DNA from: Candidatus Bathyarchaeota archaeon A05DMB-5
GTDB lineage: Archaea > Thermoproteota > Bathyarchaeia > Bathyarchaeales > Bathycorpusculaceae
DNA: 64,000 nucleotides
NCBI GenBank assembly: GCA_019685655.1
Contig: JABFQP010000002.1
Span: 124,001 to 188,000 of the forward strand
Direction of reading: 5' to 3'
The position numbers and the translations under genes were made by a program. The notes below the pieces were generated by a model, which saw nothing but the letters and a program-made list of their open reading frames with translations, made no database searches and was not told where the DNA came from. This document shows positions 53,000-62,087 of this stretch, one piece after another; the first letter of the stretch is position 1, and the number at the start of each line of letters is the position of its first letter.

Positions 53000-53437
53000 T
53001 TATTGTGTTTCAGGTGGGACAAACTCGTATGTTGGGTTTCTTTCCTGCGAAGTTTTCGCGACAAGTTTGACTTTCATTCCAACCTTGATTTGCGACAGCT
53101 TAAACCCAGTGAGCCACGCAAGCACTTGGACGCCTTCTTTCAACTTTCCAATAGCCACAGTGTAAGGCTTGTATTCGCAGAAAGAAGTGGGTCTAAAAAC
53201 TACATGCGTGAACGTTTCGATTTCAGCTTCGCTACTCAGCTCAATCCAGTCCATCTCAGAACATAAGCACTCTGAACAATCGGCAGAAGGCGGAAAATAT
53301 AACCGTCCACACTTGTGGCATTTGGTTGCGTAGATTTTTCCTTCTTTCAAGCCTTCCCAAAACTTCAAAGTCTTACTTATGGGTATGTCTTGCACAATTT
53401 TAATTTCTCTCGATTTTATCGAAGGCATAGACGCCAT
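53000..53437 (-). CDS. DUF35 zinc-ribbon OB-fold protein, thiolase partner
   Basis: About 145 residues: an N-terminal helix, a rubredoxin-like zinc ribbon (KCHKCGRLYFPPSADCSECLCSEMDWIEL) and a C-terminal OB-fold. Proteins of this family bind thiolases and channel acyl-CoA. It overlaps closely with the thiolase gene, which it follows, and I prefer ATG 53437 because GAGGAG lies 9 bases upstream; ATG 53446 lies 0 bases from that site and overlaps the thiolase stop. Confidence 0.88.
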   Translation of the reverse strand: MASMPSIKSREIKIVQDIPISKTLKFWEGLKEGKIYATKCHKCGRLYFPPSADCSECLCSEMDWIELSSEAEIETFTHVVFRPTSFCEYKPYTVAIGKLKEGVQVLAWLTGFKLSQIKVGMKVKLVAKTSQERNPTYEFVPPETQ

Positions 53438-53442
53438 ACGAT

Positions 53443-54624
53443 TCATCTCCTCAAAATTGTCACATAACAATAATGTCCCGTTCCGCCTACATTGTGGGCC
53501 AAAGCAACATAATTCTTCAATGGCACTTGTCTTGACTTTTCAGTGGCTTCTTCTCTAAGCTGTTTTGTTATCTCGTAAATCATTGAGCAGCCGGTCGTGC
53601 CGATTGGGTGTCCCTTGGCTTTTAAGCCTCCGTCAACGTTCACTGGGATTTTTCCGCCTATCTCTGTTTGTCCTTCACGGATTAGCTTGGCGCCTTCGCC
53701 TTTAGCGCATAATCCAATGTCCTCGTAGGCGAGTATTTCAGCTATTGTGAAGCAGTCGTGAACTTCCGCTACGTCAATTTGGTTTGGCGTTACTTTTGCG
53801 ATTTTGTATGCCATTTGCGACGCTAAAACGCTGGCTTCGAGTCCCACGTAATCTCTCCTTTTGCTCATGTTCGCCGTTCCAGAAGCGTATCCTATGCCGG
53901 CAACCCAAACTGGCGTGTCAACTTTCAGCTCCTTAACTTTTTCTTCAGACGCAACAATAACAGAAGCAGAACCGTCCGTCATGGGACAACAATCAAAAAG
54001 TTTCAAAGGCGACGCTATAACCATAGAAGAGAGCACATCATCAACTGCTATTTTGTTTTGCAGGTGCGCAATCGGGTTCATCGTCGCGTATTTATGGTTC
54101 TTGACAGCTACTAACGCCAAATCTTCCTCGGTTGTGCCATACTTAGCCATGTGCGCATTTGCATACAACGCATAATACGCTGGAAATGTCAACCCAAAAT
54201 TGTGAAACTCCCAAAGGTAATAGCCAGCCCTCCCAATCCACTCCATAGCCGTCGGAGAATCAATCTCCCTCATTTTCTCAACTCCAAGAGCCATGGCAAT
54301 TTCAGCTTGTCCACTTGCTACCGCTGCATAAGCGGTGAAAAACGCGGCGCTGCCACTTGCGCATGCTGCTTCGCAACGGGTTAAGCCAGCCTTTGTTAAC
54401 CCACAATATTCGGCGGAAACGACCGCTGGAAGAAGCTCTTCATACCATGCTCCTGCGCCTGTGGAGCCTAAAGCGACGAATTCTATGTCTTTTGCTGTTA
54501 TGCCCGCATCTTCAAGTGAGGGCTTAACGGCTTCGAAAGCCAATTCTGCAATGTTTACGTCGTTTCTTACTCCAAATTTAGAGTTGCCAACACCTATTAC
54601 TGCAACTTTTCTCATGGCACTCAC
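53443..54624 (-). CDS. Acetyl-CoA acetyltransferase/thiolase (SCP2-like)
   Basis: A 393-residue thiolase that cleaves 3-ketoacyl-CoA with CoA, or condenses acetyl-CoA. The nucleophilic cysteine is in TRCEAACASGSAAF, with the later GHPIGTTGCSMIYE and HNVGGTGHYCYV supplying the second Cys/His. This is the archaeal SCP2-type thiolase that needs a DUF35 partner, encoded just downstream. In archaeal mevalonate operons the same pair precedes HMG-CoA synthase, but here it stands in a beta-oxidation cluster, so degradation is more likely. Confidence 0.92.
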   Translation of the reverse strand: MSAMRKVAVIGVGNSKFGVRNDVNIAELAFEAVKPSLEDAGITAKDIEFVALGSTGAGAWYEELLPAVVSAEYCGLTKAGLTRCEAACASGSAAFFTAYAAVASGQAEIAMALGVEKMREIDSPTAMEWIGRAGYYLWEFHNFGLTFPAYYALYANAHMAKYGTTEEDLALVAVKNHKYATMNPIAHLQNKIAVDDVLSSMVIASPLKLFDCCPMTDGSASVIVASEEKVKELKVDTPVWVAGIGYASGTANMSKRRDYVGLEASVLASQMAYKIAKVTPNQIDVAEVHDCFTIAEILAYEDIGLCAKGEGAKLIREGQTEIGGKIPVNVDGGLKAKGHPIGTTGCSMIYEITKQLREEATEKSRQVPLKNYVALAHNVGGTGHYCYVTILRR

Positions 54625-54677
54625 ACTTTTTTGTGTGTTAAGTATAGAAAAGAGGAGGAAAAGAAAAGGCTACTGTG

Positions 54678-55469
54678 TTATTTGCCTTTGAACTCTGCCT
54701 TTCTTCGGGACATGAAAGCTTCTACGCCTTCTTTTAGGTCTTCTGTGGAGAACGACAGCCCCATAAGTCCGGATTCAAGTCGTAATCCTACGTCCAATGG
54801 CACTTGTGTTCCGAAATTCAACGCGTGTTTTGCGTATTTCATCGCTACTGGTGGTCCTTCAGCGAGTTTCTGCACTATTGCGCGCACTTCGTCTTTTAGT
54901 TTTTCGTAGTGAACTATCTTGTGAACCAAACCCGCCTTTAACGCCTCATCAGCCTTCAATCTGACGCCAAGCATTATCATTTCCTTTGCTTTTGCCAAAC
55001 CAACAATTCTCACTAAGCGTTGGGTTCCACCCCAGCCTGGAATTAAGCCTAACAGTATTTCTGGGCTTCCGAGCTCTGCGTGTTCTGCGGCTATTCTGAA
55101 GTCGCACGCTAGGGCGAGTTCTAGTCCGCCGCCGAGTGCGAAGCCGTTTATTGCGGCTATGACTGGTTTGGACATTTCTTCGATTTTGCCGAACACTTTC
55201 TGTCCGAATCTTGAGAATTCTTCGGCTTTTGCTGGTGTCGCTTTAGGAAACATTGTCACGTCTGCGCCTGCGCTGAAGGCTCTGTCGCCTTCGCCAGTTA
55301 CTACGAGGCATCTTATTGAAGGGTCTTTTTCGGCTGTGTCTAAGGCGTCTGCCAATTCTTCTAAGAGGACATCGTTGAAGGCGTTTAGTCTGTGCGGTCT
55401 GTTGAGTATAATCCACAGCACGCTTTGTTCTCTTTCTATTTTCACAGTTTCATACGCCTTACTCATCAA
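54678..55469 (-). CDS. Enoyl-CoA hydratase/isomerase
   Basis: A 263-residue crotonase-fold enzyme. The oxyanion loops are DRAFSAGADVTMF and AINGFALGGGLELALACDF. Both catalytic glutamates are present, one in AAEHAEL and one in SPEILLGLIPGWGGTQRL, so hydration of trans-2-enoyl-CoA is expected. It lies between the acyl-CoA dehydrogenase and thiolase genes on the same strand. Confidence 0.93.
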   Translation of the reverse strand: MMSKAYETVKIEREQSVLWIILNRPHRLNAFNDVLLEELADALDTAEKDPSIRCLVVTGEGDRAFSAGADVTMFPKATPAKAEEFSRFGQKVFGKIEEMSKPVIAAINGFALGGGLELALACDFRIAAEHAELGSPEILLGLIPGWGGTQRLVRIVGLAKAKEMIMLGVRLKADEALKAGLVHKIVHYEKLKDEVRAIVQKLAEGPPVAMKYAKHALNFGTQVPLDVGLRLESGLMGLSFSTEDLKEGVEAFMSRRKAEFKGK

Positions 55470-55528
55470 ACATCACCATTTGACTATGTTTACCATTTAT
55501 GTGCCTATATCACTTTTCATGGCGTACT

Positions 55529-56683
55529 CTAGAATTTTCTGAGGAGATACTTAAGCACCGTTAGTTTTTGGATTTCGCTTGTGCCCTCGTAGATTTCCGT
55601 GATTTTAGCGTCTCGGTGATACCTCTCAACGCGGTAATCGCCTAAGTAACCGTATCCGCCTAAAACTTGTATTGCGAAGTCTGTGACTTCCATGGCTACT
55701 CTGCTCGCATACTGTTTTGCCATCGCCGTAGCCATCGGGTCCATTTTTCCAACGTCAACAAGCCATGCGGCACGGTAGGTTAAGCCTCTTGCAGCTTCAA
55801 TTTTTGTCATAGTCTCTGCTAGTCCACAGCCGATTAGTTCGTGCTGCAGTATTGGTTGTCCAAAGGCTTCGCGTTGTTTGGAGTATTTGAAGGCGATTTC
55901 CCATGCTCCTTGCGCCATGCCTAGGGCTTGGGCTGCGACGCCTACGCGTGTTTTGTCGAAGAATTCCATTGAGTAGTAGAATCCTTTGTTGAGTTCGCCG
56001 ATTATGTTCCAATCTGTGACTTTTACGTTGTCGAATTTGACTTCGCCTGTCACTGAACAGCGAATTCCCATTTTGTTGTGCAGTTTAGTTGTTTCCAGTC
56101 CAGGCGTGCCCTTGTCAACCACAAATAGGGTTTCGCCTCTGTATGTTGGTCTAACTTTCGTGTCAGTTTGTGTTAAAACAACCATGAAATCGGCTAACGT
56201 GGCATTGGTTATGAAGGTTTTTGTGCCGTTTATCCACCATTCATTGCCGTATTTTGTGGCGGTAGTTTCCATTTTTGTTATGTCGCTTCCACTCACGTTT
56301 GGTTCTGTGAAGCACGCGGCGGAAATGAAGTCGCCTTTGCAGATTGACGGCAAGTATTTTTCTTTCTGTTCTTTTGTGCCATGGACGAGGATGAATTCGC
56401 TGCCGAAGTTTGCGCTAGATATGGCTACGCCTAAAGAAGAGTCCGCTCGGCACATTTCTTCGATGACAAGGCATGTCTCAAGCAGTCCGCATCCTTGTCC
56501 GCCATACTCTTGCGGAAAGAACATGCTTGTGAAGCCGAGTTTGGCGGCTTTCTTGTAAAGTTCCATTGGGTATTCTTCTTTTTTGTCAAGTTCAAGGGCG
56601 AGTTCTGGTTTGAACTCTTTTTGGCAGAATTCTCTAACCGCATTTAGGATTGCACACTGTTCGGGTGTTAGTTCAAAATTCAT
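55529..56683 (-). CDS. Acyl-CoA dehydrogenase (copy 1)
   Basis: A 384-residue flavoenzyme forming trans-2-enoyl-CoA. It shows the FAD/substrate signatures AACFTEPNVSGSDITKMET, GTKTFITNATLADF and FGQPILQHELIGCGLAEM-like QPILQHELIGCGLAETMTK. The C-terminal IYEGTSEIQKLTV carries the catalytic Glu used by short/medium-chain members. One nucleotide separates it from the hydroxyacyl-CoA dehydrogenase gene. It is a paralogue of the gene at 57978-59132. Confidence 0.94.
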   Translation of the reverse strand: MNFELTPEQCAILNAVREFCQKEFKPELALELDKKEEYPMELYKKAAKLGFTSMFFPQEYGGQGCGLLETCLVIEEMCRADSSLGVAISSANFGSEFILVHGTKEQKEKYLPSICKGDFISAACFTEPNVSGSDITKMETTATKYGNEWWINGTKTFITNATLADFMVVLTQTDTKVRPTYRGETLFVVDKGTPGLETTKLHNKMGIRCSVTGEVKFDNVKVTDWNIIGELNKGFYYSMEFFDKTRVGVAAQALGMAQGAWEIAFKYSKQREAFGQPILQHELIGCGLAETMTKIEAARGLTYRAAWLVDVGKMDPMATAMAKQYASRVAMEVTDFAIQVLGGYGYLGDYRVERYHRDAKITEIYEGTSEIQKLTVLKYLLRKF

Positions 56684-57886
56684 TTAGTAGAACCCCCTTC
56701 CAGTTTTCTTTCCTAATCTTCCACTGCTCACATAATCTTCAAGCAGTGGGCACGGCTTATACATTTCCATGTTATACTTAGCGTAGAGCTCCTTAAGCTT
56801 GTTAAGCACCACATCCAAGCCCGTTCTATCCGCGTATTCGCATGGTCCAGAAGGCCAGTAAGTGCCAAGTTTCATTCCAGTGTCAATGTCTTGTGGGTTT
56901 GCTGCGTCGTCCTGTATTAGCCATGCGGCTTCGTTTACGGCTACAGCCCATGACCTTTCAACATCGTACTCGTCAAGCAGATTGAACGGGATTCGCGGTC
57001 TGCCTTTCGTCCAATCGTAAAAGCCAACACCCGTTTTTTGTCCAAACTTTTTCTCATTAATAAGCGGGTCAATTACTTCAGCGCATGGTTTCATCCGTTC
57101 TCCATAAGCCTCATGCAATATTTTTCCAACCTCATAGGCAATATCCAGCCCCACGAAATCTGCCAGTTCAAACCAGCCCATTGGAAAGCCGCCCGTGTAC
57201 TTTACCGAAGCGTCTATACCTTCTTTTGTTGCTTCGCCTCGTTTGAACGCCCAGAAGGCTTCGTTGAAGACTGCGCCTAATACACGGTTTACTATGAAGC
57301 CTCTTACGTCTTTGCGGACGATTACGGGTGTTTTTCCAAGTTTTTTGGCAAGTTCCGCAAGTGTGTTGATTGTTTCTTGGTTTGTGTTTTCGCCTTTGAT
57401 GACTTCCACAAGCGCCATTGAGTGTGGCGGGTTGAAGAAGTGCATTCCGGCGACTTTGTCTGGGCGGTGTGTGGCTTTGCCCATTTCTGTGATGCTTAGG
57501 GTCGAAGTGTTAGAGGCGAGTATAGCGTGTGGTGGAGCAAGAGAATCAAGGGTTTTGAACACTTTCTTTTTTAGTTCCATGTTTTCGGGTACGGCTTCTA
57601 TGGCTAAGTCTATGTCTCTTGCGGCTTGCTCGTAACTGGTTGTCGTATGCAACCTCGCTAATGTGGCGTCGGCATCTTCGCGTCTGATTCGTTTTTTCTC
57701 AACGAACTTGTCGAGGCTCCACTTGATTTTTTCCATTGCTTTCGTTAGGAATTCGTCGCTGATGTCTATCATGGTGACTTCGTAGCCAGCCATGGCTAGA
57801 AGCTCGGCTATTCCGTGACCCATCGTTCCAGAACCGACAACCGCCGCTTTTCTCAATTTTTCAGCAACCAAAATATTCACTTCCAT
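56684..57886 (-). CDS. 3-hydroxyacyl-CoA dehydrogenase
   Basis: A 400-residue NAD-dependent enzyme. The Rossmann motif is AAVVGSGTMGHGIAELLAMAGYEVTMID, with SNTSTLSITEMG and the catalytic His in GMHFFNPPHSMALVEVI. Two C-terminal helical domains follow (GFIVNRVLGAVFNEAFW and the duplicated SWAVAVNEAAWLI), making it longer than the 280-residue single-copy form. It oxidises L-3-hydroxyacyl-CoA to the ketone in the same operon as the dehydrogenase and hydratase. Confidence 0.93.
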   Translation of the reverse strand: MEVNILVAEKLRKAAVVGSGTMGHGIAELLAMAGYEVTMIDISDEFLTKAMEKIKWSLDKFVEKKRIRREDADATLARLHTTTSYEQAARDIDLAIEAVPENMELKKKVFKTLDSLAPPHAILASNTSTLSITEMGKATHRPDKVAGMHFFNPPHSMALVEVIKGENTNQETINTLAELAKKLGKTPVIVRKDVRGFIVNRVLGAVFNEAFWAFKRGEATKEGIDASVKYTGGFPMGWFELADFVGLDIAYEVGKILHEAYGERMKPCAEVIDPLINEKKFGQKTGVGFYDWTKGRPRIPFNLLDEYDVERSWAVAVNEAAWLIQDDAANPQDIDTGMKLGTYWPSGPCEYADRTGLDVVLNKLKELYAKYNMEMYKPCPLLEDYVSSGRLGKKTGRGFY

Positions 57887-57977
57887 CTTACAAGAATAAT
57901 GAAAGAAGTAGGAAATGGTAATAAAAGTTTTGAATATGCAGTCTTTATTTTGGTCTGCCTAAAAAAGGAAAAAAGAG

Positions 57978-59132
57978 TTAGGGTTGTTTTTGTAGGTAGT
58001 TGGTTATTGTCAGTTTTTGAATTTCGCTTGTTCCCTCATAGATTTCCGTGATTTTTGCGCAGCGGTGGAAACGTTCCACATGGTAATCTGCTAAGTAGCC
58101 GTATCCGCCGAAGATTTGTATGGCGTCATCTGTGACTTCCATTGCCACGCGGCTTGCATAGGCTTTTGCCATGCTTGTCGCGACTGGATTAGGCTTTTCC
58201 TTGTCGTAAAGCCACGCCGCCTTATACGTCATAAGCCTTGCCGCTTCAATTTTGATTGCCATCTCGGCTAGTTTGAACGAAACTCCTTGAAAGTTGAATA
58301 TTGGCTGTCCGAACTGTTTCCGCGTTTTCGCGTAAGCCAACGCCTTTTCGAATGCGCCTTGCGCCATGCCAACCGCTTGAGCCGCAACTGTTATGCGGGT
58401 TCCGTCGAAAAGCTCCAGCGTGTAATAGAAGCCCTTGTTTAATTCGCCAACAAGATTCGCCTCTGGAACTCGCAAGTCACTCATAGACAACGAGCCGGTC
58501 ACTGCGGGTTTTATGCCCATTTTTCCATGCAGTTTAGTGGCTTCCAAGCCGGGCATGCCTTTTTCGGCTAGGAAAAGGCTTTGTCCACGATGTGAAGGTT
58601 GCGCGTTTGGGTCGGTTTGGCATAAGAGTATGAAGTAGTCAGCGATTGGAGCGTTAGTTATGAATTCTTTTGCGCCGTTGATTACCCATTCGCTTCCAGC
58701 TTTGACGGCTGTCGAGTTCATGCGTGTGATGTCGCTTCCGTGTTCTGGCTCAGTGAACGCTGCCGCAGCAATTTTGTCGCCTCTCGCCAAAGGCGGAATA
58801 ACCTTTGCTTTTTGCTCTTCGCTACCATGCTTTAGCAACACGTCGGGAATCATCAAGTTGCCTAATGATATTGCAACGCCTAAGCCTGGGTCAACACGGC
58901 ACAGTTCCTCGACTACAATGCAGTCTTCGAGTACGCCGTAGCCTTGACCATCATACTGCGTCGGTATACGCATGCTTGTGAAGCCTAGTTGTGCGGCTTT
59001 TTTGTAAAGAGCCATTGGAAACTCTTCTTTCTGGTCAAATTCAAGGGCAAGCTCTGGCGTGAGTTCTTTTTCTGCGAATTCGCGGGCTGCACGTTTTATT
59101 TCTAATTGTTCCTCGTTTAGTTTGAATTCCAT
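57978..59132 (-). CDS. Acyl-CoA dehydrogenase (copy 2)
   Basis: A 384-residue paralogue of the copy at 55529. Same motifs: AAAFTEPEHGSDITRMNST, GAKEFITNAPIADYF and the C-terminal IYEGTSEIQKLTI with catalytic Glu. The pair probably differ in chain-length range. It sits directly downstream of the ETF genes (24 bases from etfA), so it may be their main electron donor. Confidence 0.93.
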   Translation of the reverse strand: MEFKLNEEQLEIKRAAREFAEKELTPELALEFDQKEEFPMALYKKAAQLGFTSMRIPTQYDGQGYGVLEDCIVVEELCRVDPGLGVAISLGNLMIPDVLLKHGSEEQKAKVIPPLARGDKIAAAAFTEPEHGSDITRMNSTAVKAGSEWVINGAKEFITNAPIADYFILLCQTDPNAQPSHRGQSLFLAEKGMPGLEATKLHGKMGIKPAVTGSLSMSDLRVPEANLVGELNKGFYYTLELFDGTRITVAAQAVGMAQGAFEKALAYAKTRKQFGQPIFNFQGVSFKLAEMAIKIEAARLMTYKAAWLYDKEKPNPVATSMAKAYASRVAMEVTDDAIQIFGGYGYLADYHVERFHRCAKITEIYEGTSEIQKLTITNYLQKQP

Positions 59133-59156
59133 TTTGTGCTTCTCCCTTTTCAGAGC

Positions 59157-60146
59157 TTATGTCTTCTGTGCTTTAGTCTCATTAATCTTGTTTTTTAAAG
59201 AAGGCACAATCTTGAATAGGTCTTCGACTACGCCGTAGTCTGCGAAGCTGAAGATGGGCGCTTTGGGGTCTTTGTTCACTGCGATTATAAGGTCGCTGCT
59301 TTTCATGCCGAGCACGTGTTGGAAGGCGCCGCTGATGCCGAGGGCTAGGTAAAGTTTTGGTTTGACTGTTTTGCCTGAACTGCCCACTTGCCGGTCGTTT
59401 GGAAGCCAGCCTTTGTCAACGATTGGGCGTGAACATGCGAGGACTGCGCCTAATGTTTTTGCTAGGTCTTCCATGAGGGGCATGTTTGCTTGGTCTTTTA
59501 TTCCACGTCCTATGCCCACTAGTTTTTCGGCTGTGGTTATGTCTACTCCGCCTGGCGGTGGCAAAACGTATTGTAGGAAGCGTTTTTCAACAATTTCTTC
59601 CGTTAATGGTGATGGTATGGTGGTTATTTGTCCGTTTGCTGGTGGTTCTGGTTTTTTTGGTGTGAAGGTTGCTTGGCGAACGGTGACCATGTACGTGTCT
59701 GCTTTGCGCAGTACTGCTTTGGCGTTAACTTTGCCGCCGTACATTTGGCGTGTTACCGCTAGTGTGTCGCCTTCGAACGTTAAGTCTATGCAGTCTGTCG
59801 CGAGTGGCGTGTTCAGTGCTGCGGCTAATCGTGGTGCGAGTTCTACGCCGTAGCTTGTGTGTCCCAAAATGACGAGTGAAGGCTTATTTTCAGCGATAAG
59901 TTTCGATAAGATTCGCTTGTAGGCTTCGGAGTTGAAGTTTTCAAGTTTTGGGTCTTCGACTGCCATGACTATTTTTGCGTACTCCGCAAGCGCCTTAGCG
60001 TGTTCTTGAACGTTTTTGCCAAGTATGACCGCGCATAATTCGGCGTTTGTTTTTTCTGCGAGTTCGCGGGCTTTGGTGAGCAGTTCGAATGTTATGTCTC
60101 TTATTTGTCCTTGGCGGTGTTCGGCTAAAACGAAAATTTTTGCCAT
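59157..60146 (-). CDS. etfA: Electron transfer flavoprotein alpha subunit
   Basis: A 329-residue subunit holding FAD. The C-terminal FAD domain is clear: LACSRPIVDKGWLPNDRQVGSSGKTVKPKLYLALGISGAFQH and AVNKDPKAPIFSFADYGVVED. It accepts electrons from the acyl-CoA dehydrogenases. One base separates it from etfB. No ETF:quinone oxidoreductase gene is in the window. Confidence 0.95.
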   Translation of the reverse strand: MAKIFVLAEHRQGQIRDITFELLTKARELAEKTNAELCAVILGKNVQEHAKALAEYAKIVMAVEDPKLENFNSEAYKRILSKLIAENKPSLVILGHTSYGVELAPRLAAALNTPLATDCIDLTFEGDTLAVTRQMYGGKVNAKAVLRKADTYMVTVRQATFTPKKPEPPANGQITTIPSPLTEEIVEKRFLQYVLPPPGGVDITTAEKLVGIGRGIKDQANMPLMEDLAKTLGAVLACSRPIVDKGWLPNDRQVGSSGKTVKPKLYLALGISGAFQHVLGMKSSDLIIAVNKDPKAPIFSFADYGVVEDLFKIVPSLKNKINETKAQKT

Positions 60147-60147
60147 T

Positions 60148-60936
60148 TTAAATCAGCCCCTTTGATTTGATTATTTCTACAAGTTTGGTTGCGATTTCGT
60201 CTGGGGTGCCTTTGAGGAATTCTGCTTGTTTTTCAACTGGTGGCACGTAAAGTCTTTCAATGTTTAGCCATGAGCCTGCGATGCCAACGTCTGTTTCGGC
60301 TAGTCCAGTGTCTGCTAGGCTTAGAACTTTGATTTCTTTTTGCATGGCTTTGCGGATGCCCATTATGCTGACGTAGCGTGGTTCGTTTATGCCCGTGGAT
60401 ACAGCGAACAGTGCTGGTAAGCGGATTTCTAACTGTTCTTCAAAGCCTCCTTCGAGTTCACGGTTTACTTTCGCCGTGCCAGAGCCTAACTCGATTTTTT
60501 TAACCATTGCAGCGTGTGGAATGTTCAGCATTTCTGCAAGTATTGGTCCAGTTGCAGCGTTGCCTGTGTCGCCTGCTTGCGCGCCCAGAAGGATTAGGTC
60601 GTAGTGTAAGGTTTTGATTACGCTGTATAATATTTTGGCTGTGGCGTAGGCGTCTGAGCCTTCAAATTTTGGGTCTGTTAAGCGTATGGCTTTATCGGCA
60701 CCGCGGGCTAAGCATTTTCTCAGTGTGGATTCGCTTTCTTGCGGACCGATGGTTATGGCGGTTACGGTTCCACCGAGTTTTTCTTTAATGCGTACGGCTT
60801 CTTCTAATGCGTAGTCGTCCCACTCGTTAATGTCAAAGACTAAACCAGCCTTGTCTATTGTCTTGCCGCTAATGTCAATTTTCAGTTCCGCCTCTGCTGT
60901 TTCCGGAACATGTTTAACACAAACAATAATATCCAA
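60148..60936 (-). CDS. etfB: Electron transfer flavoprotein beta subunit
   Basis: A 262-residue subunit binding AMP or FAD. Landmarks are IIVCVKHVPETAEAELKID, FDINEWDDYALEEAVRIKEKLGG, LLGAQAGDTGNAATGPILAEMLNIPHA and VSTGINEPRYVSIMGIRKAMQKE. Start is TTG 60936 with GGAG upstream. First gene of the beta-oxidation run, so its promoter lies in the 60937-61137 spacer. Confidence 0.95.
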   Translation of the reverse strand: MDIIVCVKHVPETAEAELKIDISGKTIDKAGLVFDINEWDDYALEEAVRIKEKLGGTVTAITIGPQESESTLRKCLARGADKAIRLTDPKFEGSDAYATAKILYSVIKTLHYDLILLGAQAGDTGNAATGPILAEMLNIPHAAMVKKIELGSGTAKVNRELEGGFEEQLEIRLPALFAVSTGINEPRYVSIMGIRKAMQKEIKVLSLADTGLAETDVGIAGSWLNIERLYVPPVEKQAEFLKGTPDEIATKLVEIIKSKGLI

Positions 60937-61137
60937 AGTATGTCAAACTCCATTTTTGAGAAGAGTTAAACACTCAACATCATAAAACTTTTGCCTTCAG
61001 ATAGATATTCAGAAAGATAAACTCTTTCTTAACCAAAAATTTCACAGCCTCGCAAATAAAATGACAAACACAAGAACTACTACACGCAATCAATGCCTAA
61101 GTCCCTTTGGCGAGTTAAAATCTAAGTGGACAATAAC

Positions 61138-61146
61138 ATTATATTA
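61138..61146 (+). promoter_or_regulatory. TATA box for the HEPN/MNT operon
   Basis: ATTATATTA lies about 32-40 bases before ATG 61178, predicting a very short leader. An upstream in-frame TTG/ATG extension at 61061 would place this element inside the gene, so the shorter start is favoured. Confidence 0.5.
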
Positions 61147-61177
61147 CAAGCTAGATTACTATTCAGTGCTGGTTAGA

Positions 61178-61594
61178 ATGTCCGTAAACGTTGACCATCT
61201 CAAACAGAGAATAAACGAAATTCTCGAATCAAAAGGCGAACTAAACCGACTAACCTCAAAATCGTATGCTCAATTAAGTCGCGAAGAAAAATACGCAATC
61301 AGATACCACATCATAGTATTAGCTGAATCATTAGGAAGCATATGTGTTCAAATAGCAACGGAAGAGTTCAAACATATCCCACAATCCTATTCAGAATGCT
61401 TTAAACTAATGGAAGAAAAAGGCATATGTGACTGCGCCAAAGACTTAACCGCAATAATGCGCCTCCGAAACCTACTAACACACCGTTACTGGACAATAGA
61501 TGACGCCCAAATCTATGGCTCCATCAAAAACAACTTCAAAGCCATCGACAAATTCCTAAGGAGTGTGAAAGAAAAATATGCAATCAGCCTATGA
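61178..61594 (+). CDS. hepT: HepT-like HEPN toxin (RNase)
   Basis: A 138-residue all-helical HEPN (DUF86) protein. The catalytic motif is R-x4-H-x-Y, here RNLLTHRY near the C-terminus, identical in pattern to HepT toxins whose tyrosine is adenylylated. It would be an RNase held inactive by the overlapping MNT partner. The start at ATG 61178 is favoured. First gene of a two-gene toxin-antitoxin unit. Confidence 0.85.
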   Translation: MSVNVDHLKQRINEILESKGELNRLTSKSYAQLSREEKYAIRYHIIVLAESLGSICVQIATEEFKHIPQSYSECFKLMEEKGICDCAKDLTAIMRLRNLLTHRYWTIDDAQIYGSIKNNFKAIDKFLRSVKEKYAISL

Positions 61595-61967
61595 CAAAAT
61601 ACAATTCTACAAAATCAGCCCAAAAGAAAAAAACGAAATAATCAAAAAACTCAAAAAATCATTAGTCAACGAAAAAAGAATCCAACTCGCCATAATCTTC
61701 GGAAGCCTAACAACAAGAAACAACATAAGAGACATAGACATCTGCATACACGCAAACCCAAAACTGAAATTCCAAGAACTCCTAAACCTCAACGCCCAAA
61801 TAGAACTCGACCTGGGCATGCCAGTCGACCTTGTAGAATTAACAGACCTAAACCCAACCCTCCAAATTAACATACTAAAAAATGGCACAATAATAAAAGG
61901 ACAAAAAACATTCATAAACAAATTCCTCAGCCAAGCAAACACTCAAAAACCCATCGCAATTGACTGA
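61578..61967 (+). CDS. mntA: MNT-domain nucleotidyltransferase (MntA-type antitoxin)
   Basis: A 129-residue minimal nucleotidyltransferase. The catalytic pattern is GS-x8-DxD (IIFGSLTTRNNIRDIDICIHAN), a residue or two shorter than the usual GSx9-10DxD spacing. It overlaps hepT by 17 bases. In known systems such proteins add AMP to the HepT tyrosine and neutralise it. Confidence 0.82.
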   Translation: MQSAYDKIQFYKISPKEKNEIIKKLKKSLVNEKRIQLAIIFGSLTTRNNIRDIDICIHANPKLKFQELLNLNAQIELDLGMPVDLVELTDLNPTLQINILKNGTIIKGQKTFINKFLSQANTQKPIAID

Positions 61968-62002
61968 CAAAAATTTTCGCACTTGCGACAAATCTACGAT
62001 TG

Positions 62003-62025
62003 AACCTATTTATAAGGGGGCTATA
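62003..62025 (+). repeat. Promoter-like repeat, copy 1
   Basis: AACCTATTTATAAG followed by five G and CTATA. The TATA-like core TTTATAAG sits about 70 bases before the C_GCAxxG_C_C gene start. A second near-identical copy, differing by one extra G, is at 63509. The G run plus CTATA downstream of TATA is the shared part. Confidence 0.6.
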
Positions 62026-62087
62026 GCAACCGCAGAACAACAATAGGCATATCCTTTAAATCTCTTAACACACTCACTTACTCTCCT

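Noticed and set aside
61061..61177. 39-codon N-terminal extension of the HEPN protein
   Set aside because: The segment contains the likely TATA box and is not HEPN-like; ATG 61178 fits better.
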